The translations under genes and the position numbers were made by a program. The notes beneath the pieces were generated by a model. The model did not search any database, had not been told where the DNA came from, and saw only the letters and a program-made list of their open reading frames with translations. From positions 2,212,501-2,276,500 of the forward strand of contig OX637795.1 in NCBI GenBank assembly GCA_951802425.1: a stretch of 64,000 bases of DNA. Direction: 5' to 3'. Numbering within the stretch: position 1 is the first letter of the stretch; each line of letters opens with the position of its first letter. The DNA comes from Clavaria fumosa (Eukaryota > Basidiomycota > Agaricomycetes > Agaricales > Clavariaceae). Positions 43,927 through 57,371 of the stretch are shown one piece after another.

Positions 43927-44613
43927 ATGCGCTTGTTCCTACTTTTCTTATCAGCAACGATAGTCGTTGGGACGGCCGATCCTCTTCTGTCTGGGGGGGT
44001 CAGCCCTCAACAGTCTTTGACCGTCCCCTACTGCGTGGATCCCTATAGCGCCTGTGGAAAGGGCTGTTGTGGTCCGTGAGATTCGTTGAATTGACAGTTG
44101 GTCATATATCATATACCTACCAGGACCTAGCGTTCAGTGCTGCGACAACGAAGTCTGCTGTGCGTATGCCGTTTGTTTTTCAATTTGTGAACTCGAGCTT
44201 GCATACAGGCCATGCTTGCTGCGGAGACATCTGCTGTGCGTTTATAGATTTATCGTCTTTTGAAAAATACCAACTCGCAAACAGGCAAGCTGGGTGAGGA
44301 ATGCATTAACAATAAATGCAAAAAAATTTGTAACGGTTTCATATGTGGGGGTCTCTGCTGTCGTATGTCGAATCGACCTTCGTCGAAGCGTTGATGCAAT
44401 AACAATACACCATTTTCAGCCCACGGGAACGTTTGTGTCAGCAACAAGTGTCTTAGCATTCCACCGGCTACACACTTCCTTTGTGGAAGTGTCTGCTGTC
44501 GTACGTCGACTGAATTTTGTGCCATAGTCCAAATAATATAACAATATATATTTTCAGACCATGGAAACGTTTGTGTTAATGGCGTATGTATTACGCCACC
44601 ACCTCCAGGGTGA
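43927..44613 (+). CDS. secreted cysteine-rich modular protein, copy 4
   Basis: Six exons: 43927-44071, 44124-44159, 44209-44235, 44285-44362, 44420-44500, 44558-44613; 140 residues. The most diverged copy: the start lacks the first three residues of the others (MRLFLLFLSATIVVGTA), and exon 1 (YSACGKGCCGP) and exon 2 are different, yet the Cys spacing, the five phase-1 introns and the Pro-rich end are kept. A diverged copy with every splice site intact argues for selection. TATA-type box at 43861. Confidence 0.82.
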
Positions 44614-45912
44614 TCTCCGCTACCTACACCGACACAAAACCCCGCCTCTGGATTGTTGTTCATAGCCTGGGTGTATACGGTAATCAATCAAACAGTTTTG
44701 GGTCCGAAAACCTCTCTTGTAGTCTGCGCACCGTGTTCCATTGAGTCATGTATCACTGGGTCGCTTGTTTTTACACCCGTATCTAACGCCTTCCTTCGTT
44801 CGATTTCTCTGGCGAAATATACTGGTCCTGTCTCCGCTCCCCACCCGTGCTCTCCGCATTCTTCATGGTCCTAGGCAACCAGATCCTTTTGGCACTTTGG
44901 AGGAAGAAAGTGAGATTATGGTCAGACGCGGGTGCTAGTGCTCGCCAGACGGGATCGCCCCAATGGAATCATCGCAAAAAGAAATGAGATCGTGGTCAGA
45001 GGTGCTTGCCGATGACGGACCAGAAGAATACGGTGCTGCGATTCGGAAGCACATTACTGGCAAGGCGAAACACGATGGCTTGCACGGCTTCGTCGTGTGG
45101 AGAATGCGCGAGAAACTATGATGTAGCGGCGATGCTGTAAGCTTTATAGCTGCCGCAGTGTTGACGAGTCCAAGCAAATTCCAAAGGCCTAGAGCACACG
45201 TTATCCGTGTTTCCTTGTATGTGAGGGAAACCAACACTCGCCTCATATCGAGAGTCAGAGTGCACACAGGTTGCAGACTTCGGTAATGACCCTATTTTCA
45301 CCTTGTCTTCCCTCACATTTTGAACCTCCCAGTGGGAACATTGGCCAATGGTCTCACCTTTGACTTCGCCTATGGTTGTGCGCTATAAAGGCATGGGGTC
45401 CCCAGGCATTCAAAGATTTGTCGAAGATTGTCCATGAAAAAACTTCCTTGTAGATGAGACCAACGAGGAAGGATGACCAGCAACCGTCAACTCATGTTCA
45501 GAGGTCATTCTGGAGTGCTTGGCGAATTGTAAAGTGGGGTTGAATAAATCCTTTCACTGCAATACACACGGTTTAGAGCCTGAGATTCTATATCTTACAA
45601 CTCAGCGTACGCTTCAACCTTCTCAACCACTGTATAGAATCGTTTTACTGTCCAATGGTTTACTCCTGTACTGTACTTGGCCGCACGTTTTCCATTTTCG
45701 GACAGAGATGGATACGCCCCAAACACAGCCAAACCTCGTCGCATCAGCGGTCAGCGGGGAACCGCGAGCGGTTAAAGGGCGCTCGACGAGAGCACTTCTA
45801 CTACAATCCCGTATCGTCACTCAGCACTTATGTTCAACAAACTTGCACCCAAGAGTTCGTACATCTTCAACACCCTCCCCGCTTTTCCGTATCTGACGCT
45901 TGTCGCTTACAG
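44614..45912. other. intergenic, no gene resolved
   Basis: Short ORFs only. The right part may include upstream exons of the AGC kinase gene that I could not define. Confidence 0.4.
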
Positions 45913-45998
45913 AATCCAAGGACGCCAAAGAGAACGGTGTCATCTCGAGATCAGCCACCCCCATTCCCCATTCGAGGCCCAGCACACCTAAGCCAAGC

Positions 45999-48183
<2,185 letters not shown>

Positions 48184-50168
48184 AAGGATTGAGGTCCGCG
48201 CGAGTTATTCAGTTTCATGCACCCGAGGCGCGGCGCGCCTCGTTTTCGTGATGTTTTCCCTGGAGCGTTTTACATCGTCTGCAGTCCCACCATGATACCA
48301 GTGATATTTGCGTGCTGTTGGCATCCACGGCACTCTTCTGCTTCCTTATTTTTTATGTCCAGTGGCTTGTATAAGAAATGTAGGATGTGTACCTTGTGTA
48401 AATTGCCTCTCCTGTAGACGAAAGGAAAAAAGACAGACAGTCCGTGCTGTCAAAGAGTCGTACGGGAGTAGATACTTGACGACAGTACTACAAGCTATGG
48501 GAAAAAAAGCTGCCCTGCCTCGACGAGAAAGGATCTGAAATCTGGGGAGTCAAGGTGCTCCTCAGAGGGTAAGGTTCATTGAAGAAATAGCTGTCGACCC
48601 GCCCGTCTGGAGACTTTTCCCTTGCTGCCGGGAGAAATGTGAAGAGGGTGGTGAAGCAGACTGTCCAGGGAACGGTTTAGCGAGGAAATGATGCTTTGGA
48701 GATAAACTGACAGATCACCCATTCGATCCAGACGAAGGCTCTGAGGGCCTGTGTGTTGTTGCACCATGACCTCTCGTCAGGGAATTCTACGCAGCGGAAT
48801 GGAAAATGTGATTCAGTGATCCAAGAGGAGCCAGTATTCGGACGGACCATCGGGTATGTCGTTGCACTGCGAAGGGAGATAGCGCCAACGAGTAGTGGAA
48901 AAAATATTGACAGCTTGCAAAAAGGTTTGTCTTGCGGTCAATTTCAGAAGTCAGGAGTAGCGAGACGCGCGTACCGAGCCACGTCACGCTCAGCGTGGCG
49001 AAAAGCGCGAATTGAAGCGAGGCTGAGGCCGTGCAAGCGCTGCATTGCAGCAGATCGGACGTCACCCTGTCAACAAACCACCGCACATCAGCAAACACGG
49101 CAAAAGCGGTCCGTCCACTAACATTGATGTGAGCAGGACAAGAGAGATGATGGAAAGCAAGAACGGAAACAAGACAGCCATGTCTGAAGGAGGGGGGGTG
49201 AGGGACGTCATTGTGACGAGGACTCAAGGCGGGCTAGCTGGGACGTACAGAAGAAATCTTCATGGCGGTTCACAGAGAAGGCAAGGCCAAAAACAACGAG
49301 ATCAACTACAAGCAAGACGACTATCGTCCGTTATGGGAAGGGAACAGGCTCGTCAGGCTGAGAAAACGCGACAGAGGACAGTCAAACAAAAAGACTTACA
49401 CAAAACTGCAATCCTCTTCCGAACGTTCACCATACCGCACGAATGCCTGTCTGTAAGTCAAAAGAGAAGAAATAGGCTATCGCAAAGCATCGGCTTGCGC
49501 AAATTGTAACTTGAGACTTGAGAATCCGTCCTTCGGCAACGCGTTGCGATCAACGCTCCGTTTTTTCACTGGCTGTCAAGGGAACATTGTGCCGCCTACG
49601 CCGACATCATTGTGGAACCATCAATCTCGCCAACGCCTTTGTGTGCCTCACCTCGACACCGAGTAGGTTCACACATACAGGATAGATTGCAAAATTACCC
49701 CAGTGGGTTTCCCACACGGCAATCACAAGCCTTACTACTAGTACTACTAGTAGTTGCTCAATCTCGATGCCAGTAAATCTCAAAGCATAGGGCTGAAGTC
49801 TGGTTGTTCTAGTCTAAACTGTGAACGTTTTCATTAATTTTCCGAGGAAGGAAAATCGCAATGGCAAAGCTGTTTCAGAGCGCGGATCACAATCCCGTAA
49901 AATAAACACATTGAGGGAGATCGACCTCGGATCAAATGCCTGAGATTCTGGTTGCGATGCCAAAAATTGAAGCAGCAGACCCATGAAGCAGGAATGTAGA
50001 AGTGACCAGGGCTCCGCGGAAGGAAGGAAAACCAGGGAGTTCTCCTGGAAGTCGACCACCTGTTCTAGCCACCCAGACCTCTAATAATCCGAATGGGATA
50101 CAGACTGTGTTTGTTCATTGATTGGAATCGACTGAAAAACGGGACGAACAGGCCTTGTACTGCGGTTG
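48184..50168. other. 2-kb intergenic, no gene seen
   Basis: Several ORFs under 160 codons on both strands, none with a known motif or clean exon structure. A small inverted repeat of tactactag lies near 49,735-49,755. A non-coding RNA cannot be excluded. Confidence 0.4.
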
Positions 50169-50762
50169 TCACCCTGGCAATACATAAGCGACTCGATCAC
50201 AGACAAGCCAGAACTCGGTGCCGCCTTGGTGACACCAGCCGAGCGGTCCGAGGTCGCATTCCGCACACGCTAGGAGTTGCAGCATCGGTGAAGGCGGGGT
50301 TGTAGCGTCTATAGTTGAAAATATTGGTCAAGCTCGCGGGATGACGGGATATGTAACCTGCCTCGAGAACTTGGCACCGTCCGTGAAAACGCGACATTCT
50401 CGAATTCCATGGGCGAGGGTGACAGGCGCCAGCAGTGGCAGGGTGAATCGGGTGTGGGCAGAGGAGGAAGGATCGGATTCTGAGGGAAATCAGGGGGCTC
50501 TATCTGTGCCATGGAGAGTGAGGGGGAGAGAAGCGTTTGGGAGCTGAATACGATAGTCTGCACCAAGAACGAGGAGACGCACCTCTATGCTGGGTCGCTC
50601 TACATGAGTCGCGACGCCGGGTTTGACGATGATGCTTTTGCAGCCTGGTCGGGGGCAGACAAGCTGATGCTTGTTCCTTGGCTGTGAGGCCGGAGAAAGT
50701 TCGACGACACCTGTGATGCCGTCGGTGAAGGAGGAAAAGAGTGTAGGCGCGTTGTTCGACAT
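50169..50762 (-). CDS. Mss4/Dss4-like Rab-interacting protein
   Basis: Exon 1 is 50762-50583, exon 2 starts at 50503, exon 3 runs 50308-50169; the exon 2 donor near 50,390 is not certain. Exon 1 has LVCPRPGCKSIIVKPGVATH, exon 2 PMEFENVAFSRTV, and exon 3 LLACAECDLGPLGW ending WLVCDRVAYVLPG. The paired Cys motifs (CPRPGC, CAEC) and the order match Mss4/Dss4, a zinc-binding chaperone-like exchange factor for exocytic Rab GTPases such as Sec4. About 150-160 residues, normal for the family. Divergent from the CUE gene with 261 bp between start codons. Confidence 0.75.
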
Positions 50763-51023
50763 TGTTGCGTTGCTGCCGTTCAGCGGGAAAAGGCCTTTGA
50801 AATTTTATGTAATCACCATTCTGCTCATTGCCAGCACCCGACGACGACGACGACACTCTCAAGCATTGTACACGTTATAAAGGTACTGTAGGTGTTTGTG
50901 CACGACGTGTAACATCATCCAGGCTGTACTTTCAAGACACCGCTTGGCGCTCTCTGGTTGCCTGCACCGTCACATTAAATCTTCATCCGCAACCACCTTC
51001 CTGACTTCATTCTATACCTTGCA

Positions 51024-52016
51024 ATGGGCGAAGTCATCAACGTTATCGTCGCTTTCGCCGTCATCGTCCTCATATTCCGCTGGGTCGCATCAGGCGAGTT
51101 GTACGGCAGCCCAGGCCTTATCGCCGTTTGACCTCTTTCCCCTCCGTCTCTTGCAGGCTCAGACACTCCAAAACAGAGCTCACCCGCTGACATCCTCGGT
51201 TTCCAACCGAAGAATGTGACACAGCAAATGGTTTGTGAGCCTCTCCGTTTGCCGTGCCCTGGTCGCTGAATGCGTATTGTGTTCTAATGATCAGGTTGAC
51301 CAAATATCGACCATGTTCCCAGACATACCCGCGTGCGTACATTTCCTCTGATCGTTTCGAAACACATTAGCCAATGTCTTCCGTATGGGATGTTGCATTG
51401 TGGTGATACTGCATTGTGTATGTGTCCGGTGATACATATCCAGCGACAACATCCGATTCGACCTGCTTCGGACGGGCAGCGTTGAGCAGACAATAAACAA
51501 AATATTATTAGGAGGTTACCTAGAAGTTGTGAGTGCATCATCTCCTTACCTTCGCCTTGCTCTGTTGATAACCTCACAAACCTGTAAATCTGTACTCTAG
51601 CCTCCCGCCGCTTACTTCACTCTCTATCCACGATCCTCGTCTACTGCAGCCTCAGCAACGGCGCCATCATCGTCGACCGCGGCCTCTCCATCGCCTAAAA
51701 AACCAAAAGAAACGCTCATTACGCGATTTAAACTGGAGGCGCAGGTCAAGCGCGTAGACACGCTGTATCACCACGAGGACGACCACGAGGACGATGCGGC
51801 CGCTCTTGGAGGCAAAGCTGTCTGGATGGATACACCGGAGGCGCGCGAGGCCAGTCTGAGGGAGCGCAAGGCCAAGATGGTCCTCGCCGCTCGCCGGTGC
51901 GTGCCTTGGTTTGATATTTGTGCCATGCATCTGATACTGAACAATTTATTTTCTACGCCAGGCGATTGCTCGCGCAACAGGAACGTGCGGCCGCCGCTTC
52001 CTCGGGCGGGTCGTAG
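51024..52016 (+). CDS. CUE-domain ER membrane protein (Cue1/Cue4-like)
   Basis: Six exons: 51024-51093, 51157-51230, 51295-51332, 51444-51528, 51601-51896, 51962-52016; 205 residues. MGEVINVIVAFAVIVLIFRW is an N-terminal membrane segment. Residues ~43-85 form a CUE domain with the MFPDIP motif and the downstream dileucine-type ILLGGYLE. A Ser/Ala/Pro linker and a basic C-terminal helix (RLLAQQERAAA) follow, where Cue1 has its Ubc7-binding region. Cue1 recruits Ubc7 and binds ubiquitin in ER-associated degradation. Intron 1 is GC-AG (GCGAGT donor). Confidence 0.82.
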
Positions 52017-52630
52017 CACGTCGATTTTGAGCAGGGCTTGTGCTGCGCACACTCGCCGTCCCTGTAGTACAAGTCCCGTCGGTTATATGCACGAAACAAA
52101 TTTTTTCTATAATGCAAGGTGACCGCCTTGTTGTCTGAGATTAATTTTAACCCGTGAACAAGACTACGCTGCTCCGAACAGTCTTTGCCTTTTCTTCGTG
52201 TTCTCGGCCGTTCCTCCCCAAGATTCACTTTCAACTACTGCTACCTTCCAGCTAGGCTGTTCGGCGAAAAACCGCCTAAGAATTTCGAGTACAGCAGGGT
52301 TTGTAAATGAGTTCGTCAAGGCCATCGATGTTTTCTGAAGGATTAGGCTCGTGATATGATTGCCAGAAGATCTTCACCAGTCTTCTGCTGGGGTCATCAC
52401 CTGTGACATGGTCATTGTTATTGTCGTCGTCGCTATTATCATGGCATTGGCCAACGTTGGGGGTCGGGCTGAATCCACGTTTGCCAAGGAATAGGCAAAA
52501 AGATAGGCTGATCTTCACAGAAAGGCCAAAATCCGCATTTCATGGATGAGGAATGCACCATGGAAAGGCGAGTGAGGATCTCCTGGTAACAGCTGCACCG
52601 CATGACTACGAAATGGTTCCCAACATCAGG
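52017..52630. other. intergenic; one small minus-strand ORF
   Basis: A minus-strand ORF at 52518-52276 ends IDGLDELIYKPCCTRNS. It has no recognised domain and may be the 3' end of a gene cut off by the element to its right. Otherwise nothing seen. Confidence 0.3.
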
Positions 52631-53323
52631 TGTTTAGAATGATTGATGAGGACAAAGTGTCTGGCCTCCATGGGCAAGAATTGAGGAAAGGCAAGAAGAG
52701 ACAATCCTACTTCTGGTAGTACCCAGCAGATTACAGCTGTTTGCAAAAAAGCTGGCCATGTGACTGAAACCAAAAAATTTGATCTAATGGAAGGGTTCAG
52801 TCACACAAAGTGAGACAAGAATGTGATGTCTTGGCCAAGCAAAAGGCCTCATCACATGCACCCCTTCGCCATCCTTGATCCAACATACTCTCTACTCGTC
52901 CCATTGCATCATAACTCCTCCTCGTCTCTAGATGACATCATGCACCATTTCTGCATTTATATAGCCCTCTCCCTCCCCCATCTCAGGACTCTCTCTCAGA
53001 CTCCCCCCTCACACCTCAGAACTTCTCAGACTCAGAACTTCTCACACTATGGTTATCACAACTCACAGTTTGGCTCCCTGTGACTCTGCCCTTCAGGACC
53101 CTGCTCCTCAGGGCTCTGTAAGAGTTCCATCACATGATCCCTCTATGCACATCACACCCCCCCTTTTCTCCTCCACACCATGCAGACACCCTTCCCTCTC
53201 ACATATCACATACCCACATGCTGCCCCCCCCTCCACCCTATCACGCATGACTCATCCCTCGCCTTGCCATTTACACATGTTGCCTCCCCTTCCTGTGACT
53301 CATTATGACTCATGTACTTGTAG

Positions 53324-53468
53324 TATATAAGTAGTCACCAATGTAACAACCCTCCTCAGGTTGTTACTTCCTATCACATTCGCTTTCTGCTCCTTTCTGG
53401 CCAACTTCAACCCAAGTCCCTCAGAAACTCAGGAGTCAGACTTGCTTGTTGTTGACAAGTAACAACCT
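53324..53468 (+). promoter_or_regulatory. element C TATA box, RNA start and self-priming site
   Basis: TATATAAG (53324-53331) is followed 34 nt from its start by AGGTTGTTACT (53358-53368). Directly after the LTR end TGACA (53457), AGTAACAACCT (53458-53468) is its exact complement. An 11-nt match between putative RNA 5' end and PBS is the Tf1-type self-priming layout. Confidence 0.7.
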
Positions 53469-53858
53469 CTCCCCCACCTACCTCCCCACAGACCTAGGCA
53501 CCCACACCCTTGCCCGAGCCGAAGCAAGGCTCATGTATTTGGAGAAGACAGACTGGCACACTTTTGGACCTTATACAAACGATCTGTCAGGAGGAGGGCC
53601 CTCCTTGGACTGGACACCAAAACCGATTTTGAACAATTGACACTGCCGAGCATGCCTTATCAGAGCTATGAAAAGTTCCACTACCTGAGACACTCAGAAG
53701 CAGCACAGTTGGCTCCACAGTATCACTTTGCAACAAGAAGAATTTTCACCCTGCAGGATCCCACCAGAGACAATCCATTATCCTTCACACACTTGCCCAA
53801 GTGGTGAACCTTCCAAAACCAACTAGTAGCCAAGCTATCTGAAGTAGCCACTGAAGAA

Positions 53859-54517
53859 GTGTATGAGCAAGAAACTGTAGAATTCCTAGCTGGAGAAGAA
53901 GACTTTTCCAGAGAAAGTGACTACCAAAGCGCCTTGGAAGAACTTGTAGAGCCAACCCACCTATCTGTTGGAACTCAAACTGATGACATTATACTCACGC
54001 ACCGCCCTGCTGAAGCGCAAACAGACCTTACATTTGTAGGACTCCAACACCATTTGCAAGTAGACATCTTCCAAAGTCCCCCACATGTTTATCTTGAAGA
54101 GCTCAATTGAACAATGGCTGATGCCTCACCCACACCTGTGCCCGCTGCACCAGCAGTGCTGGCATTAAAGATCACTTCCTATTCTGGGAAGAGAGAAGTA
54201 TTCCAAACCTTCCTGAGGAGCTTATGCCTTGAATTCCAAATAAACAAAGCCAAGTACCCCACCAATTTTCACAAGGTGGTCTTTACCCTAAGCCACATGG
54301 TTGAAGGATATGCTGCAGAATGGGCCAACCAGGCCACCACCATACTACTGGAAGAAGGAGGCAAAGATGTCATCTGGGCCACGTTTGAAGTGTGAATGAG
54401 GGAAGTGTTTTCCCCCATTGAAGATCAGGCATTGGCTGTACACAAACTCAATGGGTTCAAACAAATACAGATGGATGCCTTGCAATTTTTCCAGAGGTTT
54501 GAGACATTAATGAGCCG
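53859..54517 (+). pseudogene. element C Gag, 5' part
   Basis: An acidic leader ORF (53859-54110) precedes Gag from 54114 (MADASPTPVPAAP), with GYAAEWANQA and, after a TGA in WATFEV-x-MREVF, the block FFQRFETLMSRA. Element B is inserted after 54522; Gag continues in the same frame at 59973. Confidence 0.75.
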
Positions 54518-54522
54518 AGCTG

Positions 54523-54813
54523 TATCAGACTTGGTCTCACACAACTCAAGTGTAAGGTCATGACGACAATACTAAGATAAGGGGAAAAGGGTACAAGAAT
54601 GAAAATGACGAAGTACCTATAGTGGGAACCCTGGCACTTGCCGACTTTCCCACGCTCGGACCCTCGAATCACGTGATGCGCCCAGGCCCCAGGTCATGTG
54701 ATCTTACATGATTACATAATCCGACCCAGCCACAGGTCATGTGACCTTCCAACAACCCTCCCCAGTTTCTCCACAACTGCTCTTTTTGGATGCTTATGTA
54801 AGCAATCCTAACA
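54523..54813 (-). repeat. 3' LTR of element B
   Basis: 291 bp, pair of 59678-59967 and related to the LTRs of element A. A polypurine tract (54826-54814) adjoins it. Confidence 0.9.
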
Positions 54814-54917
54814 TCACCCCCCTCTTAAGGCTGGGTGTCCCGACCAGCTAGCTTGGCCTTGTTGGGGTGAGCAAGGAAGAGGTCCCGGAGAAGCAGTGCC
54901 ACATTGGTGAGGTTCTG

Positions 54918-57299
54918 TCATGGCTCCCAAGTGTTCTCCTCTACAGGGTATCCCAACCACTTCACCAGGTATCTCACTCCATGCCCCACCTTCTTAACAT
55001 CAAGGATCGCCTCCACATCATACTCCAGGTAGTCATCATTGATTGTAGGGGGCAGAGGGGGAGGCAGGTTCTGAGAAGGGAAGGAAGGGGGATGGTAAGG
55101 TGTCAACAGCAACTCATTGAAGACCTGATGGATGCACCAGGCCTGAGGGAGCTTGAGCCGATACCCTGCTGGCCCCACCTTCTCCTCAATGGCAAAGGGC
55201 CCTGCTTGTTTATGGTCAAGCTTCTTCGAGGGCCAGTCTATTTTTAGGTTCCTAGTGTCCAGCCAGACCAGATCTCCCTCAGAGTACTCCCGACTCAGGC
55301 ACTTCCCTTTATCATAACTCTTCTTCATTGCTGCCACTGCTTTCTCCATAGCCTCCTTGGCTGCTCTTCGGGACTCCATGAGCTTGGCCATCCACTCATC
55401 TGCTGCTGGGTTTACCTCCAAGGGTGGGTGGAGTCCTCCATTCCATGGGTGCCAGCCATAATCAAGGAAGAAAGGCATCTGTCCTGTCGCAGAGTGCTCT
55501 CGATTGTTAAGAGCAAACTCAGCCATTGACAACCACTCAGCCCAATTGTCCTGGAGGTGGTCCACATATGCCCAGAGATAGATCTCCATCTCCTGATTCA
55601 CCCGTTCTGTCTGCCCATCAGTCTGTGGGTGGAAGGCCGTACTTGGGTTTGCCTTTACTTGGATCATGGAGTAAAACTCCTTCATGAACCAAGACACAAA
55701 CTGGGAGCCTCGGTCACTCATGACCTTATGAGGGACTCCATGGTCCTGGAACACTTGATCTTGGAGGAGACACACCGCTCCAAGTCCTGTGAGGTCGAGC
55801 CCGATCGCTTTGAGCAGCATCCATTTTGTGAACTTGTCAACAATGACAAGGATGGCATTATGTCCACAGGAGAGGGGGAGGGGACCAACTATGTCCCATG
55901 AGATCACTGACCAAGGACCATCAGGGACCGGGTGGGGGTGCAGTGGGGCAGCATGCTTGGTATGGTCAGGCTTCATCCGCTGGCATGTCTCACACCCCTG
56001 GGCATACTGATCCACATCTTTCACCATGTCTGGCCACCAATAACCCTTCACTAGTGCTGCTCTCAATTTCGGGGGCCCAGGGTGTCCAGCAGCAGGGAGG
56101 TCATGCTCAAACTCGAGGACAGCCTCACAAGCTCCTAGGGGGACCCAAGTGACTATCCCCTTTTGCCAGAGTCCAGCATGATCTCGTGTCCACTCATCAT
56201 CAAGCTCCTCCGGCTTCTGTATGTGTACTGCGCTATTTTTCTGGAGTAGTGTCTCCATTTCTGATGTGAATGACACACGGACTTCCGTTTCTGGGAAAAC
56301 CTGCACCGGTGCATCCTCCTCCACCATCTCTCCATAGTCTGGTCTCCAGGAGAGTGCATCTGCCTTTGTGTTTGACTTGCCAGTGCGATACTTTATTTCA
56401 AAGTCAAAACACTGGAGCTCCCCAACCCAATGGACCTGTCTTGGCTTCAACTTCTGGGGCTTCCAGAAGTACTGGAGGTTTGCATGGTCCATCCAGATCT
56501 CGATCGTCTCATCTACTCCAATGAGGTATGCCCACCACTTGCGAAGTGCCCAAATCACAGCTAAGAACTCCTTGTCATACATGTCATAGTTCTTCTCAGC
56601 TGCAGTGAGGGCCTTGGAGATATAGTCCACAACTCTCCAGGTTCTGTCCATCTGCTGCTGTGAGAGCACTCCACCAGTTGCCAGGTTACTTGCATCTGTC
56701 TCTACCTTCCATCTCCCTTTATCCTGTGGCAGAGCCAAGACTGGGGCTGATATGAGTGCCTGGCAGAGATCTTGGAAGGCTGCCTCCTCCTCCTCCTCCC
56801 ATTTCCAAGGAACATTCCCAGTCAGCCGGAAGAGTGGCTTTGCCCAGGCAGAAAGATTTGGGATGTGGAGGTAGTTCAACATCCCATTGAACCTCTGGAC
56901 ATCCTTCACATTCCTAGGGCATGGCCAATCTCGGACTGCCACACCCTTTGCTGGGTCATGCTCTAACTGGTTGTGAGAGATCTTCATCCCCAGGAAGATG
57001 ATCTCACTCTTCTCAAACTTGCATTTACTGAGTTTGAGACACAACCCATTCTCTCCAAACTTCCTCAAGACCTGATCCATCCAGTACTGGTGTGTAGCCA
57101 AGTCCTCTGCAAACACAATGACATCATCCACATAAGCCCTCACATGTCCTCCTGCAATCTCCTCCCTCAACACATGATTCATGAAGCGTTGGAAGGTGGC
57201 TGGCACATTCTGCAGTCCGAACCACATGACAGCTGGTTCAAAGAGTCCACGAGGTGTCAAGAAGGCACAGCAGTGCTGGTGCTCTGGCCATATCTGCAT
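54918..57299 (-). CDS. element B RT-RNase H-integrase-chromodomain ORF
   Basis: A 793-codon open frame: RT with FFEPAVMWFGLQN-type motif and catalytic YVDD, RNase H (ETDASN), integrase with zinc finger and VMSDRGSQF / FHPQTDGQTER core, and a chromodomain (YLVKWLGYPVEENTWEP) cut by a TGA right after WEP, near its end. RT motifs LRPIINYSRLN and KDKYPLPRI, present in element A, are missing because of an in-frame deletion of 44 codons between FFFK and IDAKGGF, so RT should be inactive. Chromodomains guide integration to heterochromatin. Confidence 0.85.
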   Translation of the reverse strand: MQIWPEHQHCCAFLTPRGLFEPAVMWFGLQNVPATFQRFMNHVLREEIAGGHVRAYVDDVIVFAEDLATHQYWMDQVLRKFGENGLCLKLSKCKFEKSEIIFLGMKISHNQLEHDPAKGVAVRDWPCPRNVKDVQRFNGMLNYLHIPNLSAWAKPLFRLTGNVPWKWEEEEEAAFQDLCQALISAPVLALPQDKGRWKVETDASNLATGGVLSQQQMDRTWRVVDYISKALTAAEKNYDMYDKEFLAVIWALRKWWAYLIGVDETIEIWMDHANLQYFWKPQKLKPRQVHWVGELQCFDFEIKYRTGKSNTKADALSWRPDYGEMVEEDAPVQVFPETEVRVSFTSEMETLLQKNSAVHIQKPEELDDEWTRDHAGLWQKGIVTWVPLGACEAVLEFEHDLPAAGHPGPPKLRAALVKGYWWPDMVKDVDQYAQGCETCQRMKPDHTKHAAPLHPHPVPDGPWSVISWDIVGPLPLSCGHNAILVIVDKFTKWMLLKAIGLDLTGLGAVCLLQDQVFQDHGVPHKVMSDRGSQFVSWFMKEFYSMIQVKANPSTAFHPQTDGQTERVNQEMEIYLWAYVDHLQDNWAEWLSMAEFALNNREHSATGQMPFFLDYGWHPWNGGLHPPLEVNPAADEWMAKLMESRRAAKEAMEKAVAAMKKSYDKGKCLSREYSEGDLVWLDTRNLKIDWPSKKLDHKQAGPFAIEEKVGPAGYRLKLPQAWCIHQVFNELLLTPYHPPSFPSQNLPPPLPPTINDDYLEYDVEAILDVKKVGHGVRYLVKWLGYPVEENTWEP

Positions 57300-57371
57300 G
57301 GATGGGAAACCTCCCTTTGCATCAATCTTAAAGAAGAAGGGGCTGGCATATGGGGATTTTGAGGGCCGGAT

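Noticed and set aside
49045..49509. 154-codon plus-strand ORF
   Set aside because: Arg/Gln-rich composition without a domain; an opposite-strand ORF of similar size overlaps it.
53446..53640. Small ORF directly after the element C LTR
   Set aside because: It starts inside the LTR end/primer-binding site and ends before Gag; probably part of the leader, not a separate gene.
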